Origin: Mycetocola_A sp015752285
GTDB taxonomy: Bacteria > Actinomycetota > Actinomycetes > Actinomycetales > Microbacteriaceae
NCBI RefSeq assembly: GCF_015752285.1
Contig: NZ_JADOUY010000009.1
Location: 15,356-79,355, forward strand
Reading direction: 5' to 3'
Length of the DNA: 64,000 bases
This document shows positions 34,571 to 42,941 of the stretch, piece after piece; within the stretch, counting starts at the first letter, position 1; each line of letters starts with the position of its first letter. The translations under genes and the position numbers were made by a program. Below the pieces are notes generated by a model, which was not told the origin of the DNA, did not search any database, and saw nothing but the letters and a program-made list of their open reading frames with translations.

Positions 34571-35035
34571 GGGATGTTCTTTCTGTGTGGGAGGGTGGGG
34601 TGCTTAGGGCTCAGGCGTCGTTTGATAGGGCAGTCAGTTCATCGTCGTCGAGAACGAGATCCACTGCCTGGATCGAGTCGAGGATGCTCTCTGGTCGGGA
34701 GGCGCCGGGGATCGGGATGACGACGGGCGCGAGCGCGAACTCCCACGCGAGTGCGACCTGCTGCGGACTCACGCCGTGCGCATCAGCGATCTGCTGGAAT
34801 ACGCCGTGTCGGGCGCCGATCTGCCCCGCATGGGTGATGCCGCCCAGCGGTGACCATGGCAGGAATGCGATGCCGAGGTTGGCGCAGTGCGCGAGCTCGG
34901 TGAAGCTCGAGCGGAACGCCGGCGAGAACTGATTCTGGACGGAAGACAGCCTGCCGTCCAGTACCTCGTTCGCCTGATCGATCTGCGCGACGGTGGCGTT
35001 GGAAATACCCGCGAGTTGGATGACGCCCTCGTCGA
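34387..35035. repeat. 649-bp direct repeat, copy A
   Basis: This segment spans the 5' part of AKR 1, the intergenic gap and the 3' part of AKR 2. It reappears at 52661-53309 with an offset of 18,274 bp in the same orientation; no mismatch was found by eye, and translated stretches are identical. Confidence 0.93.
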
Positions 35036-35474
35036 GGAGGTCCCGGATCGCGCCGATCGAGTCGGCGTAGGGCACGAGGGGGTCGGGACGGTGGAACTGG
35101 TAGAGACCGATCGTCTCGACTCCCAGCCGGTGGGCGGAGGCCTTTGCGGCCTGCTTCAAGTACTCGGGGCGGCCGTCCTGTGTCCAGGAGCCGTCACCGG
35201 GGCGCAGATGTCCGCCCTTAGTCGCCACGAGGACATCAGATGTGTCGCCACCGTAGGCGCGCAGGGCGCGTGCGATGAGGTCCTCGTTGTGGCCGACTTC
35301 GCCGGCGTCGCGATGGTACGAATCGGCGGTGTCGATGAGCGTGATGCCGGCATCGAGAGCGGCGTGGATCGTCGCGATCGAGCGATTTGCGTCCGGGCGG
35401 CCCTCGATCGATATGGGCATGCCGCCGAGTCCGATCGCTGAGACGGAACGGGGGCCAAGGTTTCGCTGCTGCAT
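34611..35474 (-). CDS. Aldo/keto reductase (AKR 2)
   Basis: 287 residues. The tetrad is in LIDTADSYH (Asp, Tyr), VATKGGH (Lys) and YQFHRPD (His). The C-terminal cofactor-binding portion includes VIPIPGASRPE. It is about 40 bp upstream of AKR 1 and likely co-transcribed. The last 142 codons are present again at 52885-53309. Confidence 0.9.
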   Translation of the reverse strand: MQQRNLGPRSVSAIGLGGMPISIEGRPDANRSIATIHAALDAGITLIDTADSYHRDAGEVGHNEDLIARALRAYGGDTSDVLVATKGGHLRPGDGSWTQDGRPEYLKQAAKASAHRLGVETIGLYQFHRPDPLVPYADSIGAIRDLLDEGVIQLAGISNATVAQIDQANEVLDGRLSSVQNQFSPAFRSSFTELAHCANLGIAFLPWSPLGGITHAGQIGARHGVFQQIADAHGVSPQQVALAWEFALAPVVIPIPGASRPESILDSIQAVDLVLDDDELTALSNDA

Positions 35475-35565
35475 AGTGGGGTCCTTCCTGCTGGGGTTGC
35501 GCCTGCGGGGTGAGCGAGGCCCTGCAGCGCCGGGCGGTCACCGCTTTCCTTCTGAGCAGCGCTCG

Positions 35566-36588
35566 CTAACGCTCGTGCTGCTCTCGCCCGCGAGTACCAT
35601 AGGGGTAGTCGGCCGCCGTTGGCTCGCTCACCGCGCTCAGCACCGCGAGGGCGTCCGGCGATAGGGTGCTCCGCACGGCCTTGAGGCTCTCGGCCAACTG
35701 TGTCCGGTCACGAGCACCGACGATGACACTGCTGACCCCGGGCTGATTCAGGAGCCACGCCAGCGCCACGGAGGCGATCGGGATGCCAGACTCCAGCGAG
35801 GTTGCGCGCACGGCATCGAGAATCTTCCACGAGTGTTCGGCAACAGTTGCCGACTTTGTGCCGGTTGAGTCTGAGGCGAGGTGTCCGAGACGCCCGGTCG
35901 GGGGGATGGGCGAGTCTCGGTCATATTTGCCGGTCAGTAGCCCTCCGCCCAGTGGGCTCCAGGGCAGAATGCCGAGCCCTGAATCCCTCGCAGCTGGGAG
36001 GATCTCCCATTCAACCTCCCGGGCCACAAGGCTGTACTGAGGCTGCATACTTACGGGCGGAGGTCCGCCTTGGAGCAGGGAAGTCATCACTACTTTGGAG
36101 ATCTGCCACCCGTCGAAGTTTGAGAGTCCGTAGTACTGGATCTTCCCAGAGTCGGTGGCGCGCTCGAGAGCCGATAGTGTCTCGTCTAGTTCGGTGCGAG
36201 GATCCCAGGCATGAAGTTGGAAGAGGTCGATCGTCTCCACCTTTAGTCTTCGCAGGGAAGCCTCGATCGCTCGGGTCAGATGCCTGCGTGATGCGCCCTT
36301 GTCGTTGACATCCGAACTCATTGGGAAGCGCGCTTTTGTGGCGATAATCATTCGATCAGCCAGTGCTCCACGATGGCTGCGCAGCCACGACCCTATGATC
36401 TCCTCACTGACCCCCGAACTGTAGGCGTTTGCGGTGTCGATGAAGTTCCCGCCGGCCTCCACGAACGAGTCCATCATTGAATGCGCCTCCCGCTCAGTTG
36501 TCTCGGCGCCAAAGGTCATGGTCCCGAGGCACATCTCGCTGACGAAAAGCCCGGATCGACCAAGCCGTCGGTGCTGCATATATCTCAC
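35566..36588 (-). CDS. Aldo/keto reductase (AKR 3)
   Basis: 340 residues, close to the AKR11/YajO-like group. The tetrad is in FIDTANAYS, IATKARF and LFQLHAWDP. The NADPH-binding end is SVIVGARDRTQLAESL. A second ATG at 36579 is also possible, as the GTG at 36588 has no clear ribosome site. It follows the class II aldolase gene on the same strand by about 20 bp, so it probably acts on products of that pathway. Confidence 0.9.
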   Translation of the reverse strand: MRYMQHRRLGRSGLFVSEMCLGTMTFGAETTEREAHSMMDSFVEAGGNFIDTANAYSSGVSEEIIGSWLRSHRGALADRMIIATKARFPMSSDVNDKGASRRHLTRAIEASLRRLKVETIDLFQLHAWDPRTELDETLSALERATDSGKIQYYGLSNFDGWQISKVVMTSLLQGGPPPVSMQPQYSLVAREVEWEILPAARDSGLGILPWSPLGGGLLTGKYDRDSPIPPTGRLGHLASDSTGTKSATVAEHSWKILDAVRATSLESGIPIASVALAWLLNQPGVSSVIVGARDRTQLAESLKAVRSTLSPDALAVLSAVSEPTAADYPYGTRGREQHER

Positions 36589-36610
36589 TCGCTCTCGGAG
36601 CTGGGGCTGG

Positions 36611-37372
36611 TCACAGCCGCGCCCTCAGAAGTTCGGCGCGCCTTGCAACTTCATCCTCACGAGAGTCGATCCGTTCCGCAGCATGGTCCGACAGGTAAGC
36701 GGGACCGCCAGCAGCGAGTGTCCCGAGCGTGACTCGGGCGACCTTGCGAGCCATCACGGTGATATTGAACGCCTCATTCGCGCTTTGTCCGAGTGCGAAC
36801 ATCCCGTGGTTCTGTAGGTAGATTACTTTGGGATTGGTGCGATGTGTTGCGACATGATCCTTAATGAGTTGGCGAGCAATCCTGGCCAATGGGAGGCCAG
36901 GGTCGGCATATGGCACCAAAAGCTGATGGCTGCCGAGCACCACCACTTGATCGGGAAACAGTGTCCCGTCGACAAGGGCGGTCGGCTGGACTGAGCACAA
37001 GAGGGCATTCACGTCGACGGGGTGGGTGTGGGCGACAAAGCGTACGTTGTCAAGTTGCTGACAGACCAGGTGCAAGAGGGTTTCCACTGAAGGCATCGGA
37101 GCGTCAGGCTTCATCTTCGCCTCCGCAAGAGCTGCCGCCACGGTCGCGTCATCGGCGCTCGCGTCGTCGAGCAGCGCGAGAAGGGGGTCCATGCTCAGCT
37201 CGACCATGTCGCGTTCGTCCGCGTTGGCCATGCTGCGACCTGAAGCCTTGACGGCGAACGTCGACTCACCCGTCCGTTCCGACACGTTGCCCTCCGCGAG
37301 CACCACGAGATCGAGAGAACTATCTCCGAGGGCGCGCGCGAGTTCAACGAGTGCAGGGTATTTTGGTGGCAT
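36611..37372 (-). CDS. Class II aldolase/epimerase family protein
   Basis: 253 residues, the size of FucA/AraD-type enzymes. The zinc-binding histidines are in VAHTHPVDVNAL and the later YLQNHGMFALG; the phosphate-binding Gly/Ser region is LAEGNVSERT. Such enzymes split sugar phosphates into dihydroxyacetone phosphate and an aldehyde, or epimerise them. The ATG at 37372 has a GGAGGCAC site. It is divergent from the DeoR gene, and its promoter holds a TTTTCACAGAAG motif shared with the SDR operon. Confidence 0.85.
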   Translation of the reverse strand: MPPKYPALVELARALGDSSLDLVVLAEGNVSERTGESTFAVKASGRSMANADERDMVELSMDPLLALLDDASADDATVAAALAEAKMKPDAPMPSVETLLHLVCQQLDNVRFVAHTHPVDVNALLCSVQPTALVDGTLFPDQVVVLGSHQLLVPYADPGLPLARIARQLIKDHVATHRTNPKVIYLQNHGMFALGQSANEAFNITVMARKVARVTLGTLAAGGPAYLSDHAAERIDSREDEVARRAELLRARL

Positions 37373-37399
37373 GAGTGCCTCCGCGCTAGAAGAAGATAA

Positions 37400-37411
37400 C
37401 TTCTGTGAAAA
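37400..37411 (-). promoter_or_regulatory. Candidate DeoR box 1
   Basis: On the minus strand TTTTCACAGAAG lies 28 bp upstream of the aldolase start. A near-identical TTTTCACAGGAG is at 38307-38318. Both flank the DeoR gene, suggesting one regulator for both operons. Confidence 0.4.
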
Positions 37412-37520
37412 GTAGCATTCAATCGCAGATTGGGCAATCGACTTATGTGCGTGAGGAAATGAACCGGAGTGAGCTGTAGGCTGCCTGACGACGGCAGCGC
37501 GAAGCATGGAGGCCATGAAA

Positions 37521-38273
37521 ATGACTGCGACATTGTCGGTTGAAGTACGTCGAAAAGAGTTGACTGCACTGCTCAGCGATATGGGTTTTCTCACCTATGA
37601 ACACGCATCGGAACTGCTCGAGGTGCATCCGATGACGATCAGGCGTGACCTTCTCGTGCTCGAGAGCGACGGAGTCGCGCGTCGAGTGCGTGGCGGGGTG
37701 ATGTTCGTCGGCCCCGAGGACTTCCGACAGCGTCAAGGCAGGAATCTCCAAGCGAAGAGGAGAATTGCCCAAAAACTACTGCCGCTGATGCGGGAGTCCA
37801 CATCGATCGCAATAGACGGTTCCACCACCATTTTTCAGTTCGCAGAAATACTGCGAGATGTCGAGCGTCTATTCGTGGTGACAAATGGCCTCGCCGCTTT
37901 TGAAGAAATCAAGGGCCGTCGGGGAATCCGGGCATTCCTGTCGGGAGGCGAGTCGGAGGAGCAGAACGTCAGCCTGGTGGGGCCTATCGCTGTGGCGGCG
38001 ATCCAAGGCTTCGCCTACGACACGTGCTTCATGTCAGCGATGAGCCTCGATATCGTGGGCGGCTCGAGTGAATCCACGGTCGCCGAAGTCGAGATCAAGA
38101 GAGCGATGGCCGGCGCATCTAGAAAGGTCGTGCTAGCGGTGGACTCGACGAAGGTTGGTGCGAAAGCGATGGTTAGAGCGCTGCCGCTCTCGTCAATAGA
38201 CGTGATCGTGACCGAGCTTGATCCTGATGATCCTCGACTCACGGAACTTCGTGCCCACGCGGAAGTGTTGTAA
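37521..38273 (+). CDS. DeoR/GlpR-family transcriptional regulator
   Basis: About 250 residues. The N-terminal helix-turn-helix is LTYEHASELLEVHPMTIRRDL, followed by the sugar-phosphate-binding domain with AIDGSTTIFQFA, VVTNGLAA and FLSGGESEEQNVSLVG, all typical of DeoRC. The ATG at 37521 is 8 bases after a GGAGG site and is preferred to ATGs at 37506 and 37515. It likely represses both the aldolase-AKR operon and the operon starting with the SDR, and responds to a phosphorylated sugar. Confidence 0.88.
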   Translation: MTATLSVEVRRKELTALLSDMGFLTYEHASELLEVHPMTIRRDLLVLESDGVARRVRGGVMFVGPEDFRQRQGRNLQAKRRIAQKLLPLMRESTSIAIDGSTTIFQFAEILRDVERLFVVTNGLAAFEEIKGRRGIRAFLSGGESEEQNVSLVGPIAVAAIQGFAYDTCFMSAMSLDIVGGSSESTVAEVEIKRAMAGASRKVVLAVDSTKVGAKAMVRALPLSSIDVIVTELDPDDPRLTELRAHAEVL

Positions 38274-38306
38274 CGGAGACTTGTCAATCCGGTCATAATC
38301 CGTTAT

Positions 38307-38318
38307 TTTTCACAGGAG
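38307..38318 (+). promoter_or_regulatory. Candidate DeoR box 2
   Basis: TTTTCACAGGAG inside GTTATTTTTCACAGGAGATAAC, whose ends GTTAT/ATAAC are also inverted. It is 50 bp before the SDR start and after the DeoR stop. Confidence 0.4.
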
Positions 38319-38369
38319 ATAACAAAGAAGTGCAGGTTGCCCTGCGCGAAACATAACGGAAGGACAAGA

Positions 38370-39260
38370 ATGTCTCGAGTCGCGGTGACCGGAGCAAGTG
38401 GCGGACTGGGCAGGTTCTGCGTGGAGGCGCTGCTCGATGCAGGATGGGATGTCGTCGCCATCGATCGAGTGCGTGGTCACGAATCCCGCGCCCATTATGT
38501 CGACATCGATGTCACCGACTTCGGCCAAACCCTTGAGGCTCTCAGCGGTGTCGACGGGCTCTACGATGGCGTTGACGCAATCGTGCACCTCGCGGCCATT
38601 CCCGCGCCGGGGATCACGACCAGTAGCCGTACCTTCCAGAACAACATCGTGGCGACCCATAACGTGTTCCTCGCCGCCAAGGTTCTCGGCATTGATCGCG
38701 TCGTGTTCGCCTCGAGCGAGACCGTGCTGGGCCTCCCTTTCACCACCCCTCCGCTCGGAATCCCGGTGACGGAGGAGTTCGCGCCCCGCCCTGAGTCGAC
38801 GTATGGGATGGTGAAGGTCCTCGAAGAGACTATGGCGACGATATTCTGCCAATGGAATCCAGCACTGACGATGACGGCCCTGCGCTTGTCCAATGTCATC
38901 AATCCCGATTGGTACCCCGAGTTTCCTAGCTATGACGCCGACCCTCAGCTGCGTCGATGGAACCTCTGGGGCTATGTTGACGCGCGAGACGCAGCCTCTG
39001 CTGTGGTCCTTGCGCTCGGTCGATCAGATCGCGGATTCGACGTGTTCATCGTGGCAGCGTCTGACACGGTCATGAGCCGACCCAACTCCGAGCTCATTGC
39101 CGCGGAGTTCTCGGAGACCCCCGTCGCCGAGGGGCTCGGCGACCACGACACGCTCCTCTCGATTGACAAAGCACGCCGAGTTCTCAACTACCGGCCTCAG
39201 TATTCGTGGAGAGACCTTGAGAGCGAAGCCACCGACACGGAAAAAGAGGGATCGGAATGA
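38370..39260 (+). CDS. NAD-dependent epimerase/dehydratase-like SDR
   Basis: 296 residues of the extended SDR type. The Gly-rich cofactor loop is VTGASGGLGRFC, VVFASSETV supplies the Ser and TYGMVK the YxxxK pair. DAIVHLAAIPAP is typical of the uronate dehydrogenase/epimerase group. A GGAAGGA site precedes ATG 38370. Its stop overlaps the next gene (ATGA), so the two are translationally coupled. It probably oxidises or epimerises a sugar in this pathway. Confidence 0.87.
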   Translation: MSRVAVTGASGGLGRFCVEALLDAGWDVVAIDRVRGHESRAHYVDIDVTDFGQTLEALSGVDGLYDGVDAIVHLAAIPAPGITTSSRTFQNNIVATHNVFLAAKVLGIDRVVFASSETVLGLPFTTPPLGIPVTEEFAPRPESTYGMVKVLEETMATIFCQWNPALTMTALRLSNVINPDWYPEFPSYDADPQLRRWNLWGYVDARDAASAVVLALGRSDRGFDVFIVAASDTVMSRPNSELIAAEFSETPVAEGLGDHDTLLSIDKARRVLNYRPQYSWRDLESEATDTEKEGSE

Positions 39261-41389
39261 GTGACTCTGAGCTGCCTGCGGACTACGACGAACGAGTTTA
39301 CGCAGGAGTGCTGGGCAAAATCATTGGGGTCTATCTCGGACGCCCAGTGGAGGGCTGGCTCAACGAAAGAATCGAGCGCGAGCTCGGTGACATCGACTAC
39401 TACGTCCATGATCGTGTCGGAGTGCCGCTCATCGTTGTTGATGACGACATCTCGGGAACGTTCGCCTTCCTTGAGGCGCTGCCCGACAACGGGAACACAC
39501 TGGCACTCACATCGGCGATGGTGGGCGAAACGTGGATGAACTGTCTCGTAGAGGAGAAGAACATCCTCTGGTGGGGCGGCATGGGCAACTCGACCGAACA
39601 CACCGCCTTCCTCCGGCTGAAAGATGGAGTCCCGGCACCACTGAGCGGATCGATTGAACTAAACGGCCCCGTCGTGGCGGAGCAGATCGGTGCACAGATC
39701 TTCATCGACGGCTGGGCGATGGTGCTGCCCGGCCAGCCGGACAAAGCCGCCGAACTCGCCGCCCAGGCGGCACGCGTGAGCCACGACGGCGAAGCTGTCA
39801 TCGCGGCCCAAGCACTCGCCGCTATGGAAGCTCAGGCGTTCCTCACGGCGGACATCGGCGAGCTTCTCGAAACTGCGCTCGCAGTTATCCCCGAAGATTC
39901 CACGATCGCTCAGTTGATCCGAGACATTCGCGAGTGGCACGCGGCTGAGCCGGATTGGAGGCGCGGATTCGCACTTCTCGAAGAGAAGTACGGCTACCAC
40001 ACCTACGGCGGAAACGTTCACGTGGTTCCGAATCACGGCCTCATCATCCTTGCGCTCTTGTACGGAGCCGGGTCCTGGGACACCTCGATGATGATCGTGA
40101 ACACAGCTGGCTGGGATACGGACTGCAACTCAGGCAATCTCGGATGCCTGCTGGGGATCATGCTCGGTCTCGGCGCCTTCGCCAGCGCCCGCGACTGGCG
40201 CGGCCCAATTGCTGATCGGATGTTCGTGCCCACAGCCGAGGGTGGTCGCTGCGTCACCGACGCGGTAAGGGAGGCTGTCATCGTCGCCAACATCGGCCGC
40301 GCGATGGCGGGTCAATCTGCCTGGCATCCGAAGGGTGGGGCACGGTTCCACTTCAGCTTCCCTGGGGCCGTCCAGGGGTTCGAGATCCGACGCGGTACAG
40401 GAGAACTACGCAATGTGGCCGACGAGGACTCTGAACTGTCCCGGATGCTGCGCCTCTCGTTCTCTCCGGAGGGAGGTGAGATGATCGTCACCACGCCCAC
40501 CTTCATTCCCCCTGAGCTCTTGAGTCAGCCCGGGTATGGACTCATTGCCTCACCGACGCTCTACTCCGGTCAGGCGATCACGGCATCCCTCGTGGCACCG
40601 TCGACTAATCCTGTTTCCGTTCGTGCCAAGATCGTGATCGCGCGATACGGACCGGACGACGAGCTTGTCATGGTCGAGGGTCCGAGCGTGTCGATCGAAC
40701 CGGGCCGCACGGTGTCGTCGAGTTGGGTGGTGCCCGGATCAGGGAGCGAGCCGATCGCCTATGTCGGTGTCGCGATTAACGCGGACCGGCCGGCGGAGCT
40801 CGACGTGGACTCCCTGGGGTGGAGCGGTGATCCGCTGATCGAACTCACGCGCCCGTCGCCTGCGGCGAGTGTCTGGCGACGCGCGTGGGTCAGTTCGATG
40901 GATGAATTCACCGAGGGATGGGGTCCCGGCTGGCCAGAGCCGATGCGCCTCATTCAGAACACGGGTCGGGGTTACATTTCGCAGGGCACTCGCGAGTGGA
41001 CCGACATTGAGGTCACTGCCACACTCACCCCGCACCTTGCCCGCTCGACCGGTCTTGCGGTTCGGTACCAGGGACTTCGGCGACACTACTTGTTGCGGTG
41101 GGCAGATGACGGCACCGTGAGCCTCATCCGTGTCAAGAACGGCGAAACGGTACTTGGTACAGCATCGCTTCCGTGGAAGCTGTACGAGTCTCAGACCTTG
41201 GGGGTTCGCGCTGCCGGATCCATGATCACCGCGACTGCGGGCGACCGGGTACTGCTCTCCATCGACGACGTCGGTGGGGGTCTCGATAACGGCGGTGTAG
41301 CAGTGATGTGCGAGGAGGGACGAATCGGACTGGACAGTGTTCGAGTTGTCGGCGGGCCGTACCTCATCGGCGCAGAATCACAACCGTAG
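39257..41389 (+). CDS. ADP-ribosylglycohydrolase-like protein with C-terminal jelly-roll domain
   Basis: 710 residues. The first ~370 follow the ADP-ribosylglycohydrolase (DraG-like) pattern: AGVLGKIIGVYLGRPVEG, acidic metal ligands in VVDDDISGT and MIVNTAGWDTDCNSGNLG. The middle is beta-rich. The last ~170 residues (STGLAVRYQGLRRHYLLRW .. GRIGLDSVRVVG) resemble a concanavalin/LamG or DUF1080-like fold. No signal peptide. In a sugar cluster the DraG-like domain may cleave an N- or O-glycoside other than ADP-ribose (inference). The gene is coupled to the SDR upstream and followed closely by rhaB. Confidence 0.82.
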   Translation: MSDSELPADYDERVYAGVLGKIIGVYLGRPVEGWLNERIERELGDIDYYVHDRVGVPLIVVDDDISGTFAFLEALPDNGNTLALTSAMVGETWMNCLVEEKNILWWGGMGNSTEHTAFLRLKDGVPAPLSGSIELNGPVVAEQIGAQIFIDGWAMVLPGQPDKAAELAAQAARVSHDGEAVIAAQALAAMEAQAFLTADIGELLETALAVIPEDSTIAQLIRDIREWHAAEPDWRRGFALLEEKYGYHTYGGNVHVVPNHGLIILALLYGAGSWDTSMMIVNTAGWDTDCNSGNLGCLLGIMLGLGAFASARDWRGPIADRMFVPTAEGGRCVTDAVREAVIVANIGRAMAGQSAWHPKGGARFHFSFPGAVQGFEIRRGTGELRNVADEDSELSRMLRLSFSPEGGEMIVTTPTFIPPELLSQPGYGLIASPTLYSGQAITASLVAPSTNPVSVRAKIVIARYGPDDELVMVEGPSVSIEPGRTVSSSWVVPGSGSEPIAYVGVAINADRPAELDVDSLGWSGDPLIELTRPSPAASVWRRAWVSSMDEFTEGWGPGWPEPMRLIQNTGRGYISQGTREWTDIEVTATLTPHLARSTGLAVRYQGLRRHYLLRWADDGTVSLIRVKNGETVLGTASLPWKLYESQTLGVRAAGSMITATAGDRVLLSIDDVGGGLDNGGVAVMCEEGRIGLDSVRVVGGPYLIGAESQP

Positions 41390-41418
41390 AAGACCGGCGG
41401 CGGCGAGGTGCTGGATCC

Positions 41419-42834
41419 ATGAGAGTCGCATACGGGGCGGTGGATCTTGGGGCGGGTTCGGGTCGCGTCATCCGAGTGGAGTTTTCTCCACAGTCGATCT
41501 CGACAACCGAGTGCCGACGGTTCGCCAACGAGCCCATCACCACTGCCACCGGGCTCCGCTGGAACTCGCACGTCCTGGTCAACGAAGTCAGGGTTGGCTT
41601 GCGGCATCTGGCAGCCGTCGATCCCGAGGTGAGGAGCGTGGGAATCGACACGTGGGGGGCAGACTACGGTCTGCTGAGCGATGGCGAGCTGCTCGAGCTT
41701 CCTTTCTGCTACCGCGACCCGAGGACGGTCGAGGCACAGGCCGAGGTTCATGCGGCCATCACCCCGGCAGACCTCTATGCACGCAACGGCCTCCAAGCAC
41801 TTCCCTTCAACACCGTCTACCAATTGGTCGCGGATCGTCAGTCCGGTCTGCTCGAGAGGGCGGATCGTCTCCTCTTTACTCCGGATCTCATTGGATACTG
41901 GCTGACCGGCCAGATCGGCACCGAGCGCACCATCGCATCAACGAGCGGCCTGCTCGACGCGAACAGTGGGGAGTGGAGTTCTTCGATTATCGGCGAGATC
42001 GGCCTCCCACCGGAAATACTCCCGCCGCTCAAGAGCGCTGGCGATGAACTCGGCCTGCTTGATCCGTCAGCGGGAGCGTTCACCCGCCAAACGCCTGTGC
42101 GGATGGTCGCGTCGCATGACACCGCTTCGGCGGTGGTCGCGACGCCCCTGCGGGAGACCGGGTCGGTCTACATCTCATGCGGCACGTGGGCACTGACCGG
42201 TACCGAACTCGAGCGGCCCGTGCTGACCGAGGAGGCACGGAAGGCGGGGTTCACGAACGAGCGTGGAGTGGACGATCGCGTGCGGTTTCAGACCAATGTG
42301 ATGGGACTCGGAATCCTCACGGCGGTGCTGCGCGATTGGAGTTCGGAGGGGCAGCACGTTTCGATTGAGGACGCGCTTGCGATGGCACAGGCAGTCACAC
42401 TGCCAGCGGCGGCGGTCTTCGACGTCGAAGACCCCATCTTCCTCCGCGTCGGCGGGGAGCGTCGCGCCATTCAAGAGTGGTTGACCAGCCGAGGTCGACC
42501 CGCCCCTCACGGCCTTGCTGCCCTCGTGCGGTGTGTGCTCGAGAGCCTCGCTGAGTCGTTCGCCCGGAGCGTCCGTTCGCTTGCGGACCTTTGCGGAATC
42601 CAGCCCACAACGATCCATCTCGTCGGCGGCGGCGCGCGCAACAGGCTCCTCTGCCAACTGACAGCCGATCGGGCAGGACTCCCGGTATTGGCGGGACCGG
42701 TCGAGGCCGCGGCGATCGGGAACGCAATCCTGCAATACCGCTTAGACCGCGGAGAGCACGACTCGCTCCCTGCCCTTCGTCAGCGGGTCGAATCCTCATC
42801 CCCCCCGACTCTGTACCGGCCATCCCCTGGCTAG
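41419..42834 (+). CDS. rhaB: Rhamnulokinase (FGGY family)
   Basis: 471 residues. RhaB hallmarks are VDLGAGSGRVIRVEF near the start and GIDTWGADYGLL (about 75-87). Later motifs are PVRMVASHDTASAVVA with the catalytic Asp and HLVGGGARNRLLCQ. It phosphorylates L-rhamnulose (or a related ketose) at C1. The ATG at 41419 gives the family N-terminus; the frame opens further upstream, overlapping the previous gene. A remnant of another rhaB start lies at 45001, after rhaD, which is the more usual position. Confidence 0.87.
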   Translation: MRVAYGAVDLGAGSGRVIRVEFSPQSISTTECRRFANEPITTATGLRWNSHVLVNEVRVGLRHLAAVDPEVRSVGIDTWGADYGLLSDGELLELPFCYRDPRTVEAQAEVHAAITPADLYARNGLQALPFNTVYQLVADRQSGLLERADRLLFTPDLIGYWLTGQIGTERTIASTSGLLDANSGEWSSSIIGEIGLPPEILPPLKSAGDELGLLDPSAGAFTRQTPVRMVASHDTASAVVATPLRETGSVYISCGTWALTGTELERPVLTEEARKAGFTNERGVDDRVRFQTNVMGLGILTAVLRDWSSEGQHVSIEDALAMAQAVTLPAAAVFDVEDPIFLRVGGERRAIQEWLTSRGRPAPHGLAALVRCVLESLAESFARSVRSLADLCGIQPTTIHLVGGGARNRLLCQLTADRAGLPVLAGPVEAAAIGNAILQYRLDRGEHDSLPALRQRVESSSPPTLYRPSPG

Positions 42835-42941
42835 AGAAGCGGGAAGATGTGACCATTGCAGTTGAATGTTAACTTATGCGATAATTCACCCAACGTGTCA
42901 TATACTTACGTTCGTCGCCAAGTACAGTTAGGAGAGCCGGA

